64,000 nt of DNA from contig NZ_LMKV01000012.1 of NCBI RefSeq assembly GCF_001421665.1, positions 578,185 through 642,184 on the forward strand, given 5' to 3'. The notes beneath the pieces are model-generated. The model saw only the letters and a list, made by a program, of their open reading frames with translations, ran no database searches and was not told the origin of the DNA. Shown here piece after piece: positions 1 through 11,275 of this stretch. The DNA is from Sphingobium sp. Leaf26 (GTDB lineage: Bacteria; Pseudomonadota; Alphaproteobacteria; Sphingomonadales; Sphingomonadaceae). The translations under genes and the position numbers were made by a program. How positions within the stretch are numbered: the stretch's first letter is position 1; every line of letters starts with the position of its first letter.

Positions 1-1524
<1,524 letters not shown>

Positions 1525-1592
1525 AAACGATCGTGCGGGTGGGGCCTGGCTCCGCCCGCAGATCGAAGTCCTTCGCTGTCTGCGAACATCTG

Positions 1593-1626
1593 AAAAAGGC
1601 CGGTGGAGCGATCCACCGGCCTTTTT
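1593..1626. terminator. Bidirectional intrinsic terminator after groEL
   Basis: A 14-bp perfect stem starts with AAAAAGGCCGGTGG, has a 6-base loop and closes with the complement ending in TTTTT. It is A-rich on the left and T-rich on the right, so it can terminate groEL on the plus strand and the convergent acetyltransferase gene on the minus strand. Confidence 0.9.
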
Positions 1627-1664
1627 CTTGTCCTATTTTCCTGTCCTACAGCGGCGGGGCCATC

Positions 1665-2357
1665 CTACGGCGCCGGATACCCGCCGCCTGTCACCACCAT
1701 CATCGGCAATTCCGCCCGCACCTCAAAACCCAGCGAGCAATAGAGGGCGATCGTCTTGTCATGGGCGGCATAGGCGTGAAGGAAGGGCGTCTTGCCGCGG
1801 TCGAGTATCGCCTGCGCCACCACCCGCATCAGCGCGCCGGCGAGGCCCCGGCCGCGCCAGTCGGGATGGGTGCAGACGCCGCTGACTTCGGTGAAGCCTG
1901 GCAGGCGCATGCGTTCGCCGGCCATGGCGACCAGCCGGCCATTCTCCCGTACGCCGATGAAACGGCCCAGCCTGCGGGTGTGGGACCGGAACGGGCCGGG
2001 CTTGGTCAGCAGCGCCAGGGCCAGCATGTCCGCCGCGTCGCTTTCGCCCAGCGGTACCCAGGCGGGTGGCGGCGCGGTGGCGGGCGTGATGGATGGGGCG
2101 ACCATCTGGGCCAGCATGGCGGTGCGAGTGACGATGACGCCGGGCGGCAGGGTCAGAGCTTCCGGCCCGATCATCCATAATTCGCCATCTGCGGGGACCA
2201 GCGCGGCAATGGCGGCGAGGCTTTCTGGATGCTCGTCTGCCGTTGCGCCGAACGGGCCATAGGAGGGGTCGAGTCGGCGGGCATGCTCATCGCCTTGCGC
2301 CAGTGCCGCCCAGCCACTCGACAGGCTGTTCCAGACGGGGCGATCGAGCGGGTGCAT
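1665..2357 (-). CDS. GNAT family N-acetyltransferase
   Basis: This 230-residue protein carries the acetyl-CoA binding motif A of the GNAT fold (VCTHPDWRGRGLAGAL, with the R-G-R-G-L-A pyrophosphate loop) in its last third, followed by the typical LYCSLGFEVR end of the FR47-like subgroup. The N-terminal 100 residues are less conserved and probably form the substrate side. Such enzymes acetylate amines, but the substrate cannot be told from sequence. The ATG follows a GGAG about 10 bases upstream. It is a single gene convergent with groEL. Confidence 0.8.
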   Translation of the reverse strand: MHPLDRPVWNSLSSGWAALAQGDEHARRLDPSYGPFGATADEHPESLAAIAALVPADGELWMIGPEALTLPPGVIVTRTAMLAQMVAPSITPATAPPPAWVPLGESDAADMLALALLTKPGPFRSHTRRLGRFIGVRENGRLVAMAGERMRLPGFTEVSGVCTHPDWRGRGLAGALMRVVAQAILDRGKTPFLHAYAAHDKTIALYCSLGFEVRAELPMMVVTGGGYPAP

Positions 2358-2471
2358 TTATGGGGAACTCCTGTTTTCCGGGGCAATGATCGGATTGACG
2401 CCTAACAACAATGTTAACCGAAAAATAAACGGGAAATGCGATGACTGGAGCGGGAACCGGAGACCCGCCAT

Positions 2472-4451
2472 TTGCGCGTGCTGAAAACATTTCTTGAAAG
2501 GCGCAGGGCGCGGGACACGGGGCAGGACGCCGATGTGCGGCGGAGCCTGGTCGAATCACTCTATGCCTCGCCCCGATCGCTGACCATCGGCGCGGTCACT
2601 GGCGTGGCCGTCGGCATCGTCATCAGCACCATGTCGGCAGCCGGACCGATCCAGTTGGTCGTCACGGCCCTCTGCCTGGTGGCGACCCTGCGTGTCATTT
2701 CCGCCGTTTTCTTTCATCGCCAGCTCGTACGCGGCACCGCTGTCGCGTCGCGTAGCTGGGAACTGATTTATGAGCTGGGCGCGTGGGGCTATGCTGGCCT
2801 GCTGGGCCTGATGAGTTTCGTCACTCTGCTCGGATCGCCCAATCCCGTCACCCACATGCTCAGCGTGTCGATGGCGACGGGCTATGCCGGCGGCATTTCC
2901 GGTCGCAATGCGGGCCGCGTTCAGATCGCCATCGGTCAGGTCTGCCTGACCCTGCTGCCGACCGCGACCGGCCTGTGGTTGCAGGGATCAACCGGCTATC
3001 GCGTGCTGTCCGTAGCGATGGTGATGATGGTGCTGGGGCTGGCGGAAATCAGCTCGACCATCCATCGCATCGTCGTGCAGGCGCTGGTCGGCAAGCGGGA
3101 AAAGTCGCTTCTGGCCGAGAAGTTCGAGCGGCTGGCCCGCTTCGACAGCCTGACCGGGCTTGAAAATCGCATGGCGATGCAGATGCGCCTGCGCGAGATA
3201 TTCGACGCCAACCAGAAGCGGAACGACGCCGTCACCATCCTGTGGATGGACATCGACCGGTTCAAGGAGATCAATGATTCGCTGGGCCATATGGTCGGCG
3301 ACCAGCTGCTGCGCAGCGTTGCGGAGCGGTTGACCGACGTGGTGCAGGGACGCGGGCGAATCGCCCGCTTCGGCGGCGACGAATTCGTTGTCATTTGCCC
3401 GGACATGGATCGCGTGACGGCGGCCGCGCTGGCTCAGGAGATTATCGGCTACTTCGCCCATGGCTTCGACCTCAGCGACAATCATCTCCAGGTCACCGCC
3501 TCGATCGGCTATGCGGTCGCACCGCAGGACGGGCGCGACATGGACGAACTGATGCAGCATGCCGACTTGGCGCTGTATGAAGCGAAGCGGGAAGGGCGCA
3601 ACCGCGCCGCCAGCTTCAACTGGTCGCTCAAGGAACGGTTCAACCGCATCCATGAGATCGAAACGGGGCTTCGCCGCGCGCTGGACGGCGACGAACTCAA
3701 ATTGCTCTACCAGCCGATCGTAGATCTGGAGAGTGGGCATATCGAAGCTTGTGAAGCGTTGCTGCGCTGGGATCATCCGGTGCTGGGGCCGATCCCGCCG
3801 TCCGAATTCATCCCGATTTCGGAAAGCATGGGCATGATCGAGGCGATGACCGGATGGGTGCTGCGCGAAGCCTGTAACACTGCCGTCGCATGGCCGGGCG
3901 AAGTGCGCATCGCGATCAATATTTCGCCAGCGTCGCTCAAATGCACGGAATTGCCGGCCAATGTCATCGCTGCGCTGCTGGAATCCGGCTTGCCTGCCCG
4001 GCGGCTGGAGTTGGAGGTCACCGAATCCATCTTCCTCGACAATAGCGGGCAGACAAACAGCATCCTGCGCGAGTTGCAGCGGATCGGGCTGCGGCTGGCG
4101 CTGGACGATTTCGGCACCGGCTACAGTGCCTTGTCCTATCTGCGCTCCTACCGGTTCGACACGCTCAAGATCGACCAGAGCTTCATGGCCGGCGTCAGCG
4201 CCAATGCCGAGGATCGCGCCATCGTCCGCGCCATCGGCAATCTGGCGCGTGACCTCAACATGGACACGGTGGCGGAAGGGATCGAGACGCCCGACCAACT
4301 CACCCATGCGCGCGAAGCCGGCTTCACCAATGTGCAGGGCTATCTGTTCAGCCGACCGGTCCCGCGCGAGCGAATCGCCGAACTGATCGCGGCGGGGCCG
4401 CTGGCCGGCAGCGAACGGCCCGACCCGGTGCAACGCCGCCGCCGCGCCTGA
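2472..4451 (+). CDS. Membrane-anchored GGDEF-EAL cyclic-di-GMP protein
   Basis: The protein makes and/or breaks down the second messenger cyclic di-GMP. Several hydrophobic segments occupy roughly residues 35-195, giving a membrane sensor-like N-terminus with no recognised ligand domain. A GGDEF domain follows, with an intact GGDEF signature at residues 301-305. The EAL domain keeps its catalytic set: EALLRW at about 428, the ExTE motif in the VTESIF stretch, DDFGTGYS at about 545, the Lys of LKIDQSF, AEGIET and the final QGYLFSRP. Both activities are therefore possible. The start is a TTG; I saw no better ATG near it. It converges on an RpfF-like gene with only 21 bases between the stops. 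Confidence 0.9.
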   Translation: MRVLKTFLERRRARDTGQDADVRRSLVESLYASPRSLTIGAVTGVAVGIVISTMSAAGPIQLVVTALCLVATLRVISAVFFHRQLVRGTAVASRSWELIYELGAWGYAGLLGLMSFVTLLGSPNPVTHMLSVSMATGYAGGISGRNAGRVQIAIGQVCLTLLPTATGLWLQGSTGYRVLSVAMVMMVLGLAEISSTIHRIVVQALVGKREKSLLAEKFERLARFDSLTGLENRMAMQMRLREIFDANQKRNDAVTILWMDIDRFKEINDSLGHMVGDQLLRSVAERLTDVVQGRGRIARFGGDEFVVICPDMDRVTAAALAQEIIGYFAHGFDLSDNHLQVTASIGYAVAPQDGRDMDELMQHADLALYEAKREGRNRAASFNWSLKERFNRIHEIETGLRRALDGDELKLLYQPIVDLESGHIEACEALLRWDHPVLGPIPPSEFIPISESMGMIEAMTGWVLREACNTAVAWPGEVRIAINISPASLKCTELPANVIAALLESGLPARRLELEVTESIFLDNSGQTNSILRELQRIGLRLALDDFGTGYSALSYLRSYRFDTLKIDQSFMAGVSANAEDRAIVRAIGNLARDLNMDTVAEGIETPDQLTHAREAGFTNVQGYLFSRPVPRERIAELIAAGPLAGSERPDPVQRRRRA

Positions 4452-4472
4452 ACGCAGCGGGGCGTCTTCATC

Positions 4473-5513
4473 TTATCTGCGCAGACGGGTTTGCGCTGCG
4501 GCGAGGCGGCGCATCATACGCAGGTCGCGATCAGACAGGGCCAGGGCGGTGTCGGTCCAGGTTTCGACGATATCCACCAGTTCTTCCAGCGTCATCGGGT
4601 TCACCCGGCGCCCGGCGCGGTTGATGCCGACATAGCCGGCATGGTGCGACGCATGGTCCTTGATCCACCGGGCGGTAGCGGCTTCCCCTTCCCCGGTTTC
4701 GACCACCTGCGTGACGATGCCCATGTCGCACATTTCCTCGGCGGTATAGATGCGTCCTGCCGTCAGCATCTGCCGCGCCAGGACGGGGCCGACCCGGCGG
4801 GACAGGATGGAATAGGCACCCATGCCGGGGAACAGGCCGAACAGCACTTCGGGCAGGCCGAATCGCGCCTGTCGTTCGGCGATGATGACATCGAAGCACA
4901 TCAATGCTTCAAGCCCGCCGCCCAGCGCATCGCCCTGCGCCAGGCCAATATTGATGATGTTCATGTCATTGCAATGCCAGATACGATCGACGATTTCGCA
5001 GCAGGCAATGCCATATTTCAGCAGCGTCGCGCGATCGCGGCGCTGGATGCACTCGGCGAACATCTCCAGATCGCCGCCCAGGTTGAATACGCCCGGAAAG
5101 CGAGACCCCAGCACCATGAATTTCAGCAGGCCGCTCCCGTCGCTGGCCCGCTTGCCGTCGAACGCCAGTTTGCTTTCACGCTGCCAGGCCATGGTGTCGC
5201 GAATCAGGCCCATATTGCTGTTGGGCCGTTCCAGCGGCGTCATGAATGCCCAGAGCGTCGACAATTCATCGTCCCAGCGCACATCGATCTGCCCCAGGTC
5301 GAACAAGGTGGACTGGCGGAACGCCCGTTCCAGTCCCGTCTCCGGCCCGGCTTCCGTAACGGCAAGCGGCGGAAGTTCGGCGCTGCCTGAGAAATCGTCT
5401 TCGAATGCAGCTTCAGCTTCATCCCTGGTCGGATTAAACCGTCCTGAATCAATCATCTGCGACCCCGTTTTGTTATTCGGCATGAAAAGATCAGGCTTGC
5501 ACGCAGCATGCAA
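4473..5513 (-). CDS. RpfF-like enoyl-CoA hydratase/crotonase (possible DSF synthase)
   Basis: A crotonase-fold protein of 346 residues. It matches the RpfF type, which makes cis-2-unsaturated fatty acid signals (DSF family) from acyl-ACP. The two glutamates that RpfF uses for dehydration and thioester cleavage are both present, at about E202 (GGGLEAL) and E222 (GLPEVLFGLFPGMGAYS), with the characteristic spacing and the PGMGAYS stretch. The N-terminal 80 residues are an extension of low complexity, so the true start may be one of the internal ATGs (for example residue 11 or 20). No rpfR, rpfC or rpfG gene is adjacent, but a GGDEF-EAL gene faces it. A plain enoyl-CoA hydratase is the alternative. 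Confidence 0.8.
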   Translation of the reverse strand: MHAACKPDLFMPNNKTGSQMIDSGRFNPTRDEAEAAFEDDFSGSAELPPLAVTEAGPETGLERAFRQSTLFDLGQIDVRWDDELSTLWAFMTPLERPNSNMGLIRDTMAWQRESKLAFDGKRASDGSGLLKFMVLGSRFPGVFNLGGDLEMFAECIQRRDRATLLKYGIACCEIVDRIWHCNDMNIINIGLAQGDALGGGLEALMCFDVIIAERQARFGLPEVLFGLFPGMGAYSILSRRVGPVLARQMLTAGRIYTAEEMCDMGIVTQVVETGEGEAATARWIKDHASHHAGYVGINRAGRRVNPMTLEELVDIVETWTDTALALSDRDLRMMRRLAAAQTRLRR

Positions 5514-5682
5514 TCAAGCCGAACATGATTGACAGGACGTTAACCATTTTTGCTGCCGACTGTTGCAAGGAGGTCGCCCCAAAAGCCGCCGAACCCGATC
5601 CAATGTGGCGCGGATGCCACAAAGACCGTTGGTATACAGATGTAAAATTCCGTGCTCAGGTCTTTGTTAACCTTTGTTAATT

Positions 5683-5874
5683 ATGCCGAGGGCCATGAAC
5701 GAGTCACGACGGAACAGTCCCAGCGTTACCCTGGCCCTGCATGACGAGCAGGGCGATCCCTGGCCGTTGCGCCTGTCAGCCGATTGCCTCCGCTTCATCG
5801 GTCCCTATCGTCGGGTGGAAGGGTTCCATATTGATGCGATGGCCCTGTTCGAGGGCGTGCGCAGGGCGGGCTGA
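5683..5874 (+). CDS. Small hypothetical protein
   Basis: A 63-residue open frame with plausible codon use between the rpfF-like gene and tgt, read in the tgt direction. The ATG at 5695 (MNESRRNSP) is an alternative start and has a GAGGG close in front of it. No domain, signal peptide or membrane segment is visible. It could be a genuine short conserved protein of the family or a chance frame; no function is proposed. Confidence 0.5.
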   Translation: MPRAMNESRRNSPSVTLALHDEQGDPWPLRLSADCLRFIGPYRRVEGFHIDAMALFEGVRRAG

Positions 5875-5912
5875 GCCGGCTGGTCCTTGAACCTGCGCAG
5901 GTTCGCCATTAG

Positions 5913-7052
<1,140 letters not shown>

Positions 7053-7058
7053 CAGAGT

Positions 7059-8645
7059 TCAGGGGATGATAGTGATGGCTATGGCGTAGCTGCCCGCTTC
7101 GCCGTCATAATCAAGCGGCGCGCGCAACTGTCGCGACAGGCCGGTCAGGACACGACCATAGCGTTCGTCCAGATAGCTGACCATGTCGTCCGACGTCTTC
7201 AGCCCGGCCGATCGGACCATCAGCCGCGCCCGATCGTCGCGATCCGGCTCCAACTGCATGGAAATGCGCATGGTTGCCTGAGGCGCGAGCATCATCGCCA
7301 TTTCTACCAGCTCGGTCAGCAGGAATGCGATCGGGACAGCCACGTCCTGGCTGATATGGAGATTGTCGCAGTCGATCTGGATAGCGAAGCGGCGTGCTGG
7401 GGCAGGGGCGGTGCCGCGCAGGCTGGCCGACAATTCGCTGATAAGCGGACGGACGCCGACGCCGCGATTTTCCTCCAGTTCCGCAAAATGGTTGCGATGA
7501 ACCACCGACAGCGCATCGACCCGGCGCTGGATCGACGCATAGGCTTCCGATGCCTCGACATTATGGGCGGATCGGGCATGCAGGTTGATGAGGCTGGCGA
7601 TGATCTGGAGGTTGTTCTTGACGCGATGGTGCACCTCGCGCGTCAATTTACGCTGGGTTTCCAGCCCCTCGGCCATTTCCGCCTCATGGGTGGCGACATC
7701 CTTGCTGATCTCGTGGAAGGTGTCGCCCAGCGCGACGATTTCCTGCGCAGGCGTGCGGATGCGTTGTAGCGGTTCCAGCACTTCGCCGGGCTGATAGGCG
7801 GCGACTGCCCTGCGTAGCAGCACCAGCGGGCGGATCAGCAGCCGGTTGACCACGAACCAGCCGATGGCGGCGGCAGCGAACCACATGACGAGCGGCAGGA
7901 ACAGCGATAGCATCCTGGCCAGCGTTGCGGGCGGTTCGCGCACGGTCATGGTCAACAGGACATCGGGCGGCTCCAGTCGGGCGGACAGGCTGCTGCTGCT
8001 GTGGCCGCTGATGCTGCCGCCTGGCCGGCTGACGACCAATTGGCTTGTGCCCTGACGCAGGGTGAGTTGCCGATTTTGCAACGCTGTCGCGGGATCGGCG
8101 ACGCTTTCCAGATGGGCGCGTGAATAATAAGAGAGGGCGACCATCCGGCCGTTGTGGCTACGGACCCGGCTGACCAGATGCGTCGGCAGCAATTGGATGA
8201 TCGGTCGGTCGAAACGGTTTGCGGCGGTGATGCCCGCAGGTTCCGGCCGGGTCGAATGACAGGGGGTGCGGCCGGCGCGGTCGTAGATGTAGAATTGACC
8301 GCCTTCGGCATCATGGGAGGTCAGGAAGAAGGCCAGGCGCCGGCACATGCCGTTGTCAGCGGCGCCGTTGGCGATCGCGTTGACAGTGAGTTCAAGTGCG
8401 GTGCGGTCCGATTGCAGATCCGCCGTCAGCTTGCGCGCGCTCTGCGTCACGGCGACGCGCAGCAGCGCTTCCTTTTCAAGATCGGCGGTGCGGATCGCCT
8501 GCAACGAGGCGACCAATGCGATCAACCCGAGCGGCAACAATGCCAGGGTCAGGATGAGAAACATCTTGACCCCGGTCGATCGGAAAAAAAGCAGCAAGGG
8601 CTCGATCATCGAGCGGGCTGCCGGAGGAAGGCTGCCCCCTAACAT
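7059..8645 (-). CDS. phyP: PhyP-like HisKA_2 sensor protein of the general stress response, degenerate ATPase domain
   Basis: A 528-residue membrane sensor. It has a first transmembrane helix near residues 20-45, a periplasmic region of about 190 residues, a second helix near 240-265, a HAMP-like linker and a HisKA_2 dimerisation domain with the phospho-acceptor motif EVHHRVKNNLQII. The ATP-binding domain is degenerate: the N-box reads TELVEMAM in place of ELVTNAL, and no DxGxG or GLGL nucleotide-binding box remains. PhyP of Sphingomonas Fr1, as I recall the literature, also lacks a normal catalytic domain and acts as a phosphatase on PhyR. The position 7 bases after nepR supports that role here. 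Phosphatase function is inferred. Confidence 0.8.
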   Translation of the reverse strand: MLGGSLPPAARSMIEPLLLFFRSTGVKMFLILTLALLPLGLIALVASLQAIRTADLEKEALLRVAVTQSARKLTADLQSDRTALELTVNAIANGAADNGMCRRLAFFLTSHDAEGGQFYIYDRAGRTPCHSTRPEPAGITAANRFDRPIIQLLPTHLVSRVRSHNGRMVALSYYSRAHLESVADPATALQNRQLTLRQGTSQLVVSRPGGSISGHSSSSLSARLEPPDVLLTMTVREPPATLARMLSLFLPLVMWFAAAAIGWFVVNRLLIRPLVLLRRAVAAYQPGEVLEPLQRIRTPAQEIVALGDTFHEISKDVATHEAEMAEGLETQRKLTREVHHRVKNNLQIIASLINLHARSAHNVEASEAYASIQRRVDALSVVHRNHFAELEENRGVGVRPLISELSASLRGTAPAPARRFAIQIDCDNLHISQDVAVPIAFLLTELVEMAMMLAPQATMRISMQLEPDRDDRARLMVRSAGLKTSDDMVSYLDERYGRVLTGLSRQLRAPLDYDGEAGSYAIAITIIP

Positions 8646-8652
8646 AAGTGTC

Positions 8653-8907
8653 TCAGTCCAGCTTGCTCAGCAAATCCAGCATTTCGGAAGGAATATCCTC
8701 CTCCACGGCACGCTGATATACCGTGCGCAGTGCATTGGAGACGTTACCATCTTCCTTGTCCGCGCCGGAGCGGCGTCTGCGCTGGGCGGCGGAACCCTTC
8801 ACCTTTGCTTCAAGCGGTGCGACGTCGGCATTCCTGTCGTCATCGGTCACGCCCCGCTCTGTCATTGAAGAAACCAAAATCAGCCCCTCTGCAGCAATTT
8901 CCGCCAT
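8653..8907 (-). CDS. nepR: Anti-sigma factor NepR
   Basis: NepR binds and silences EcfG until phosphorylated PhyR takes it away. The C-terminal core (ALRTVYQRAVEEDIPSEM, then LLSKL) is the classic NepR helix pair; the N-terminal part is charged and disordered. The start is uncertain: an ATG at 8865 (MTERGV) would give a protein of about 70 residues, nearer the usual length. It is transcribed away from phyR, with the phyP-like gene directly downstream in the same direction, and an EcfG-type promoter lies upstream. Confidence 0.9.
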   Translation of the reverse strand: MAEIAAEGLILVSSMTERGVTDDDRNADVAPLEAKVKGSAAQRRRRSGADKEDGNVSNALRTVYQRAVEEDIPSEMLDLLSKLD

Positions 8908-9010
8908 GCCGGCACGCCCGTTTCGCGGGTTTCCGTCATGACGTCAATTCGCTCAACCGTGCAATCCATGGGAAAATCACGATATCGTCGAAAAAACCAT
9001 CTGGATGCGA

Positions 9011-9035
9011 AACAAATCCGTGTGTCGATGGTTCC
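9011..9035 (-). promoter_or_regulatory. EcfG-type promoter for nepR
   Basis: On the minus strand GGAAC (9035-9031) is separated by 17 bases from GTT (9013-9011), matching the alphaproteobacterial EcfG consensus GGAAC-N16/17-GTT. It faces nepR and would make NepR part of the regulon it restrains. The leader to the annotated ATG would be about 100 bases. Confidence 0.7.
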
Positions 9036-9183
9036 GTCATCCGAAGCATTTTTTACGCCGCACAAGTCTGCGCGGCGATGGGGCAGGCGGGGGGTTGTCA
9101 TAATGTCATGGACATTCCATCCTTCGCGACGTTCCCATGCTTCGGGACAATGATGCCCAAGAGGGCAGGGAGAAGACTTGACG

Positions 9184-9975
9184 ATGTCGCTTGGACAGCA
9201 ACTGCACCCCCATCTTCCGTTCCTGCGTCGCTATGCCCGCGCGCTGACCGGCAGCCAGAATCATGGTGACGCCTATGTTCGTGCCGCACTGGAAGCGATC
9301 GTCGCGGCGCCGGAAGAATTTCCCAGCGACGTCGATCCGCGCCTTGGCCTCTACAAGACCTTTCAAGCGATCTGGTCGTCCGCGCATCTGGAAGACCTGC
9401 CCAGTTCCGCTGGCAATGGTCGCGAGGCGATCGCCCAGGCACGGTTGGCACGGCTGACGCCGCTGCCGCGTCAGGCGCTCCTGCTCACCGCGCTGGAAGG
9501 CTTTACCGTCGATGACGTGTCCTATCTGATCGATCTGGACAGCAGCGATGTCGAGGCGCTGGTCGAGGAAGCGTTGGGCGAGATCGAGGCGCAGACCCGC
9601 GCCAAGGTGCTCATCATCGAGGATGAGCCGATCATCGCGATGGATATCGAGACGATCGTCCGCGATCTGGGCCATGACGTCACGGCAATCGCCGTGACCC
9701 GCGAAGATGCGGTCCGCGAGGCGCTGGCCGACCGGCCGGGGCTGGTGCTGGCGGACATCCAACTGGCCGATGACAGCAGCGGCATCGATGCGGTGAAGGA
9801 TATTCTGGCGGAATTCTCCGTACCGGTGATCTTCATCACGGCCTTCCCGGAGCGGCTGCTGACCGGCGAGCGGCCCGAGCCGACCTTCCTCATCACCAAG
9901 CCGTTCCAGCGGGCGACGGTGAAGGCTGCCATTTCCCAGGCCCTGTTTTTCGACGAGGCAACGGCGCCCGCCTGA
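9184..9975 (+). CDS. phyR: Response regulator / anti-anti-sigma factor PhyR
   Basis: PhyR joins a sigma-factor-like N-terminal domain (about residues 1-135) to a C-terminal receiver. Phosphorylation exposes the sigma-like part, which then titrates NepR from EcfG. The receiver starts with KVLIIEDEP, has its phospho-acceptor at D191 (VLADIQL) and keeps the FITAFPERLLTG and ITKPF motifs. The ATG at 9184 follows an AGGGAG; a TTG six bases earlier is in frame but less likely. It is divergent from nepR across about 280 bases. Confidence 0.96.
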   Translation: MSLGQQLHPHLPFLRRYARALTGSQNHGDAYVRAALEAIVAAPEEFPSDVDPRLGLYKTFQAIWSSAHLEDLPSSAGNGREAIAQARLARLTPLPRQALLLTALEGFTVDDVSYLIDLDSSDVEALVEEALGEIEAQTRAKVLIIEDEPIIAMDIETIVRDLGHDVTAIAVTREDAVREALADRPGLVLADIQLADDSSGIDAVKDILAEFSVPVIFITAFPERLLTGERPEPTFLITKPFQRATVKAAISQALFFDEATAPA

Positions 9976-9996
9976 CGAGGCGGATCAGAAAGTCAC

Positions 9997-10021
9997 GGAA
10001 CCCCGATCGGAGCGCTGCGTT
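9997..10021 (+). promoter_or_regulatory. EcfG-type promoter, exact consensus
   Basis: GGAAC (9997-10001) lies 16 bases from CGTT (10018-10021), an exact match to the EcfG consensus, 30 bases before the ATG of the small membrane protein gene. It would drive that gene and ecfG, giving positive autoregulation. Confidence 0.8.
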
Positions 10022-10050
10022 AATGATGCGTAACGATCGGGAGACGTGTC

Positions 10051-10182
10051 ATGGCCGAACAGGAAAGACATATCGCAACCGATGACGCGCGCGCAGGCGC
10101 CACGCCCCACGTGGTGCGCTACGTACTCGCCATCTCGCTGGCGTTGGCGGTTCTCGCCATGCTGCTGGTGATCTGGCGATAG
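10051..10182 (+). CDS. 43-residue single-span membrane protein in the ecfG operon
   Basis: A short frame encoding a charged N-terminus (MAEQERHIATDD) followed by one hydrophobic helix (YVLAISLALAVLAMLLVIW) that ends at the C-terminus. It sits between phyR and ecfG, directly behind an exact EcfG promoter and with a GGGAG ribosome site. Its function is unknown. The position suggests a stress-induced tail-anchored peptide that travels with ecfG. Confidence 0.7.
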   Translation: MAEQERHIATDDARAGATPHVVRYVLAISLALAVLAMLLVIWR

Positions 10183-10239
10183 GCAGCGGAACGGAAAGTT
10201 GGTTGTTGACATTGATCGGTTTAGGGTACGGATGCACTT

Positions 10240-10950
10240 ATGGCTTTGACGACGTCGGTTCATGCGGCGGATACAGAATCCGACACGGGGGGTGTTCCCA
10301 TGGGTGAGGACGTTGGCGAAATCAGCGGGATCGAGGAGCGTGCGACGCTGTCCGATTCGGATTTCAAGCGCGAACTGGCTGCCGTGATCCCTCATCTTCG
10401 TGCCTTCGGACGGTCGCTCTCTGGCAACCGCGACGTGGCGGATGATCTGGTACAGGAAACGCTGCTGAAGGCATGGGCGGCGCGTAACCGCTTTCAGGCT
10501 GGCACCAACATGCGCGCCTGGACCTTCATCATCCTGCGCAATCATTATCTCTCTCAGATGCGCCGGTCGCGCTTTCGTGGCGAATGGGACGATCTGACCG
10601 CCGATCGCATCCTTGCCGCACCGGCCGGACAGGACAAGCATGTCGAACTGTCCGACATGCAACGTGCGTTGTTGCAATTGCCCCAGCCACAGCGCGAGGC
10701 GCTGATCCTGGTGGGCGCGGGTGGCTTCGCCTATGAAGAAGCCGCCGAGATTTGCGGCGTCGCGGTCGGTACGATCAAGAGCCGCGTGGCGCGTGGCCGG
10801 GCTGCGTTGGAACAGATATTGGAGAGCGGGTCTTTGCCGTCCCGTCGTACTCAGGAAACCACCGAGACGGCGGTGCTGGACGAGATCATGGACGATGTCG
10901 ATCGCCTGAGCCGCGGGCGCCCGTCCGGCCCCGCGAAAGAGGATGATTGA
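10240..10950 (+). CDS. ecfG: RNA polymerase sigma factor EcfG, general stress sigma factor
   Basis: An ECF sigma factor with region 2 at about residues 45-110 (DVADDLVQETLLKAW, then NMRAWTFIILRNHYLSQMRR) and region 4 at about 140-190 (LPQPQREALILV, then the HTH YEEAAEICGVAVGTIKSRVARG). The gene neighbours make it EcfG, the sigma factor released when PhyR binds NepR. The long N-terminus suggests that the ATG at 10300 (MGEDVGE, preceded by a run of G) may be the real start. It is co-directional with the 43-residue gene and likely cotranscribed from the EcfG promoter at 9997. Confidence 0.93.
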   Translation: MALTTSVHAADTESDTGGVPMGEDVGEISGIEERATLSDSDFKRELAAVIPHLRAFGRSLSGNRDVADDLVQETLLKAWAARNRFQAGTNMRAWTFIILRNHYLSQMRRSRFRGEWDDLTADRILAAPAGQDKHVELSDMQRALLQLPQPQREALILVGAGGFAYEEAAEICGVAVGTIKSRVARGRAALEQILESGSLPSRRTQETTETAVLDEIMDDVDRLSRGRPSGPAKEDD

Positions 10951-10952
10951 CC

Positions 10953-10978
10953 GGAACGTTCGGCTCCCCTTGTCCGTT
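10953..10978 (+). promoter_or_regulatory. EcfG-type promoter behind ecfG
   Basis: GGAAC (10953-10957), 17 bases, then CGTT (10975-10978), starting 3 bases after the ecfG stop and 25 bases before the next ATG. It should give a separate stress transcript of the downstream small membrane protein gene. Confidence 0.75.
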
Positions 10979-11002
10979 GTCTGGGCATGAAGGAGAAAAT
11001 CC

Positions 11003-11275
11003 ATGGGTGACGCACCCTCCGGCCGGGACGGGCAACAGCCGCCGGTTTCACCGCATGTCTCGGTCGTCCAGCGGTCGCGGGGAAGCGGCGTCGTTTTTGC
11101 ATTGGTGGCCATTGCGCTCATTCTCGCCATCGCTTTTTTCTACATGACCAATGAACGACGTGGAGACCGCCAGGCCGATAAGGTGACGCAAGCCGCCGGA
11201 TCGGTCGATGACGCGGCGAAAGTCGTGGGCGAGGCGGCCCGCAACGCCGCCGACGCACTGCGCAACGACCATTGA
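11003..11275 (+). CDS. Small membrane protein of the EcfG regulon
   Basis: A 90-residue protein with a polar N-terminus, one transmembrane helix at about residues 29-47 (GVVFALVAIALILAIAFFYM) and a polar, Ala-rich amphipathic C-terminal helix. The start has a clear AAGGAG eight bases upstream. An EcfG-type promoter stands just before it. No known domain is recognised. It is likely an inner-membrane stress protein, with the role unknown. Confidence 0.75.
   Translation: MGDAPSGRDGQQPPVSPHVSVVQRSRGSGVVFALVAIALILAIAFFYMTNERRGDRQADKVTQAAGSVDDAAKVVGEAARNAADALRNDH

Noticed and set aside
2988..4433. A 481-residue minus-strand open frame across the GGDEF-EAL gene
   Set aside because: Antisense shadow; the plus-strand protein has intact GGDEF and EAL motifs.
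10188..10226. GGAAC at 10188 before ecfG as a further EcfG promoter
   Set aside because: No GTT lies 16-17 bases downstream; the real site is at 9997.
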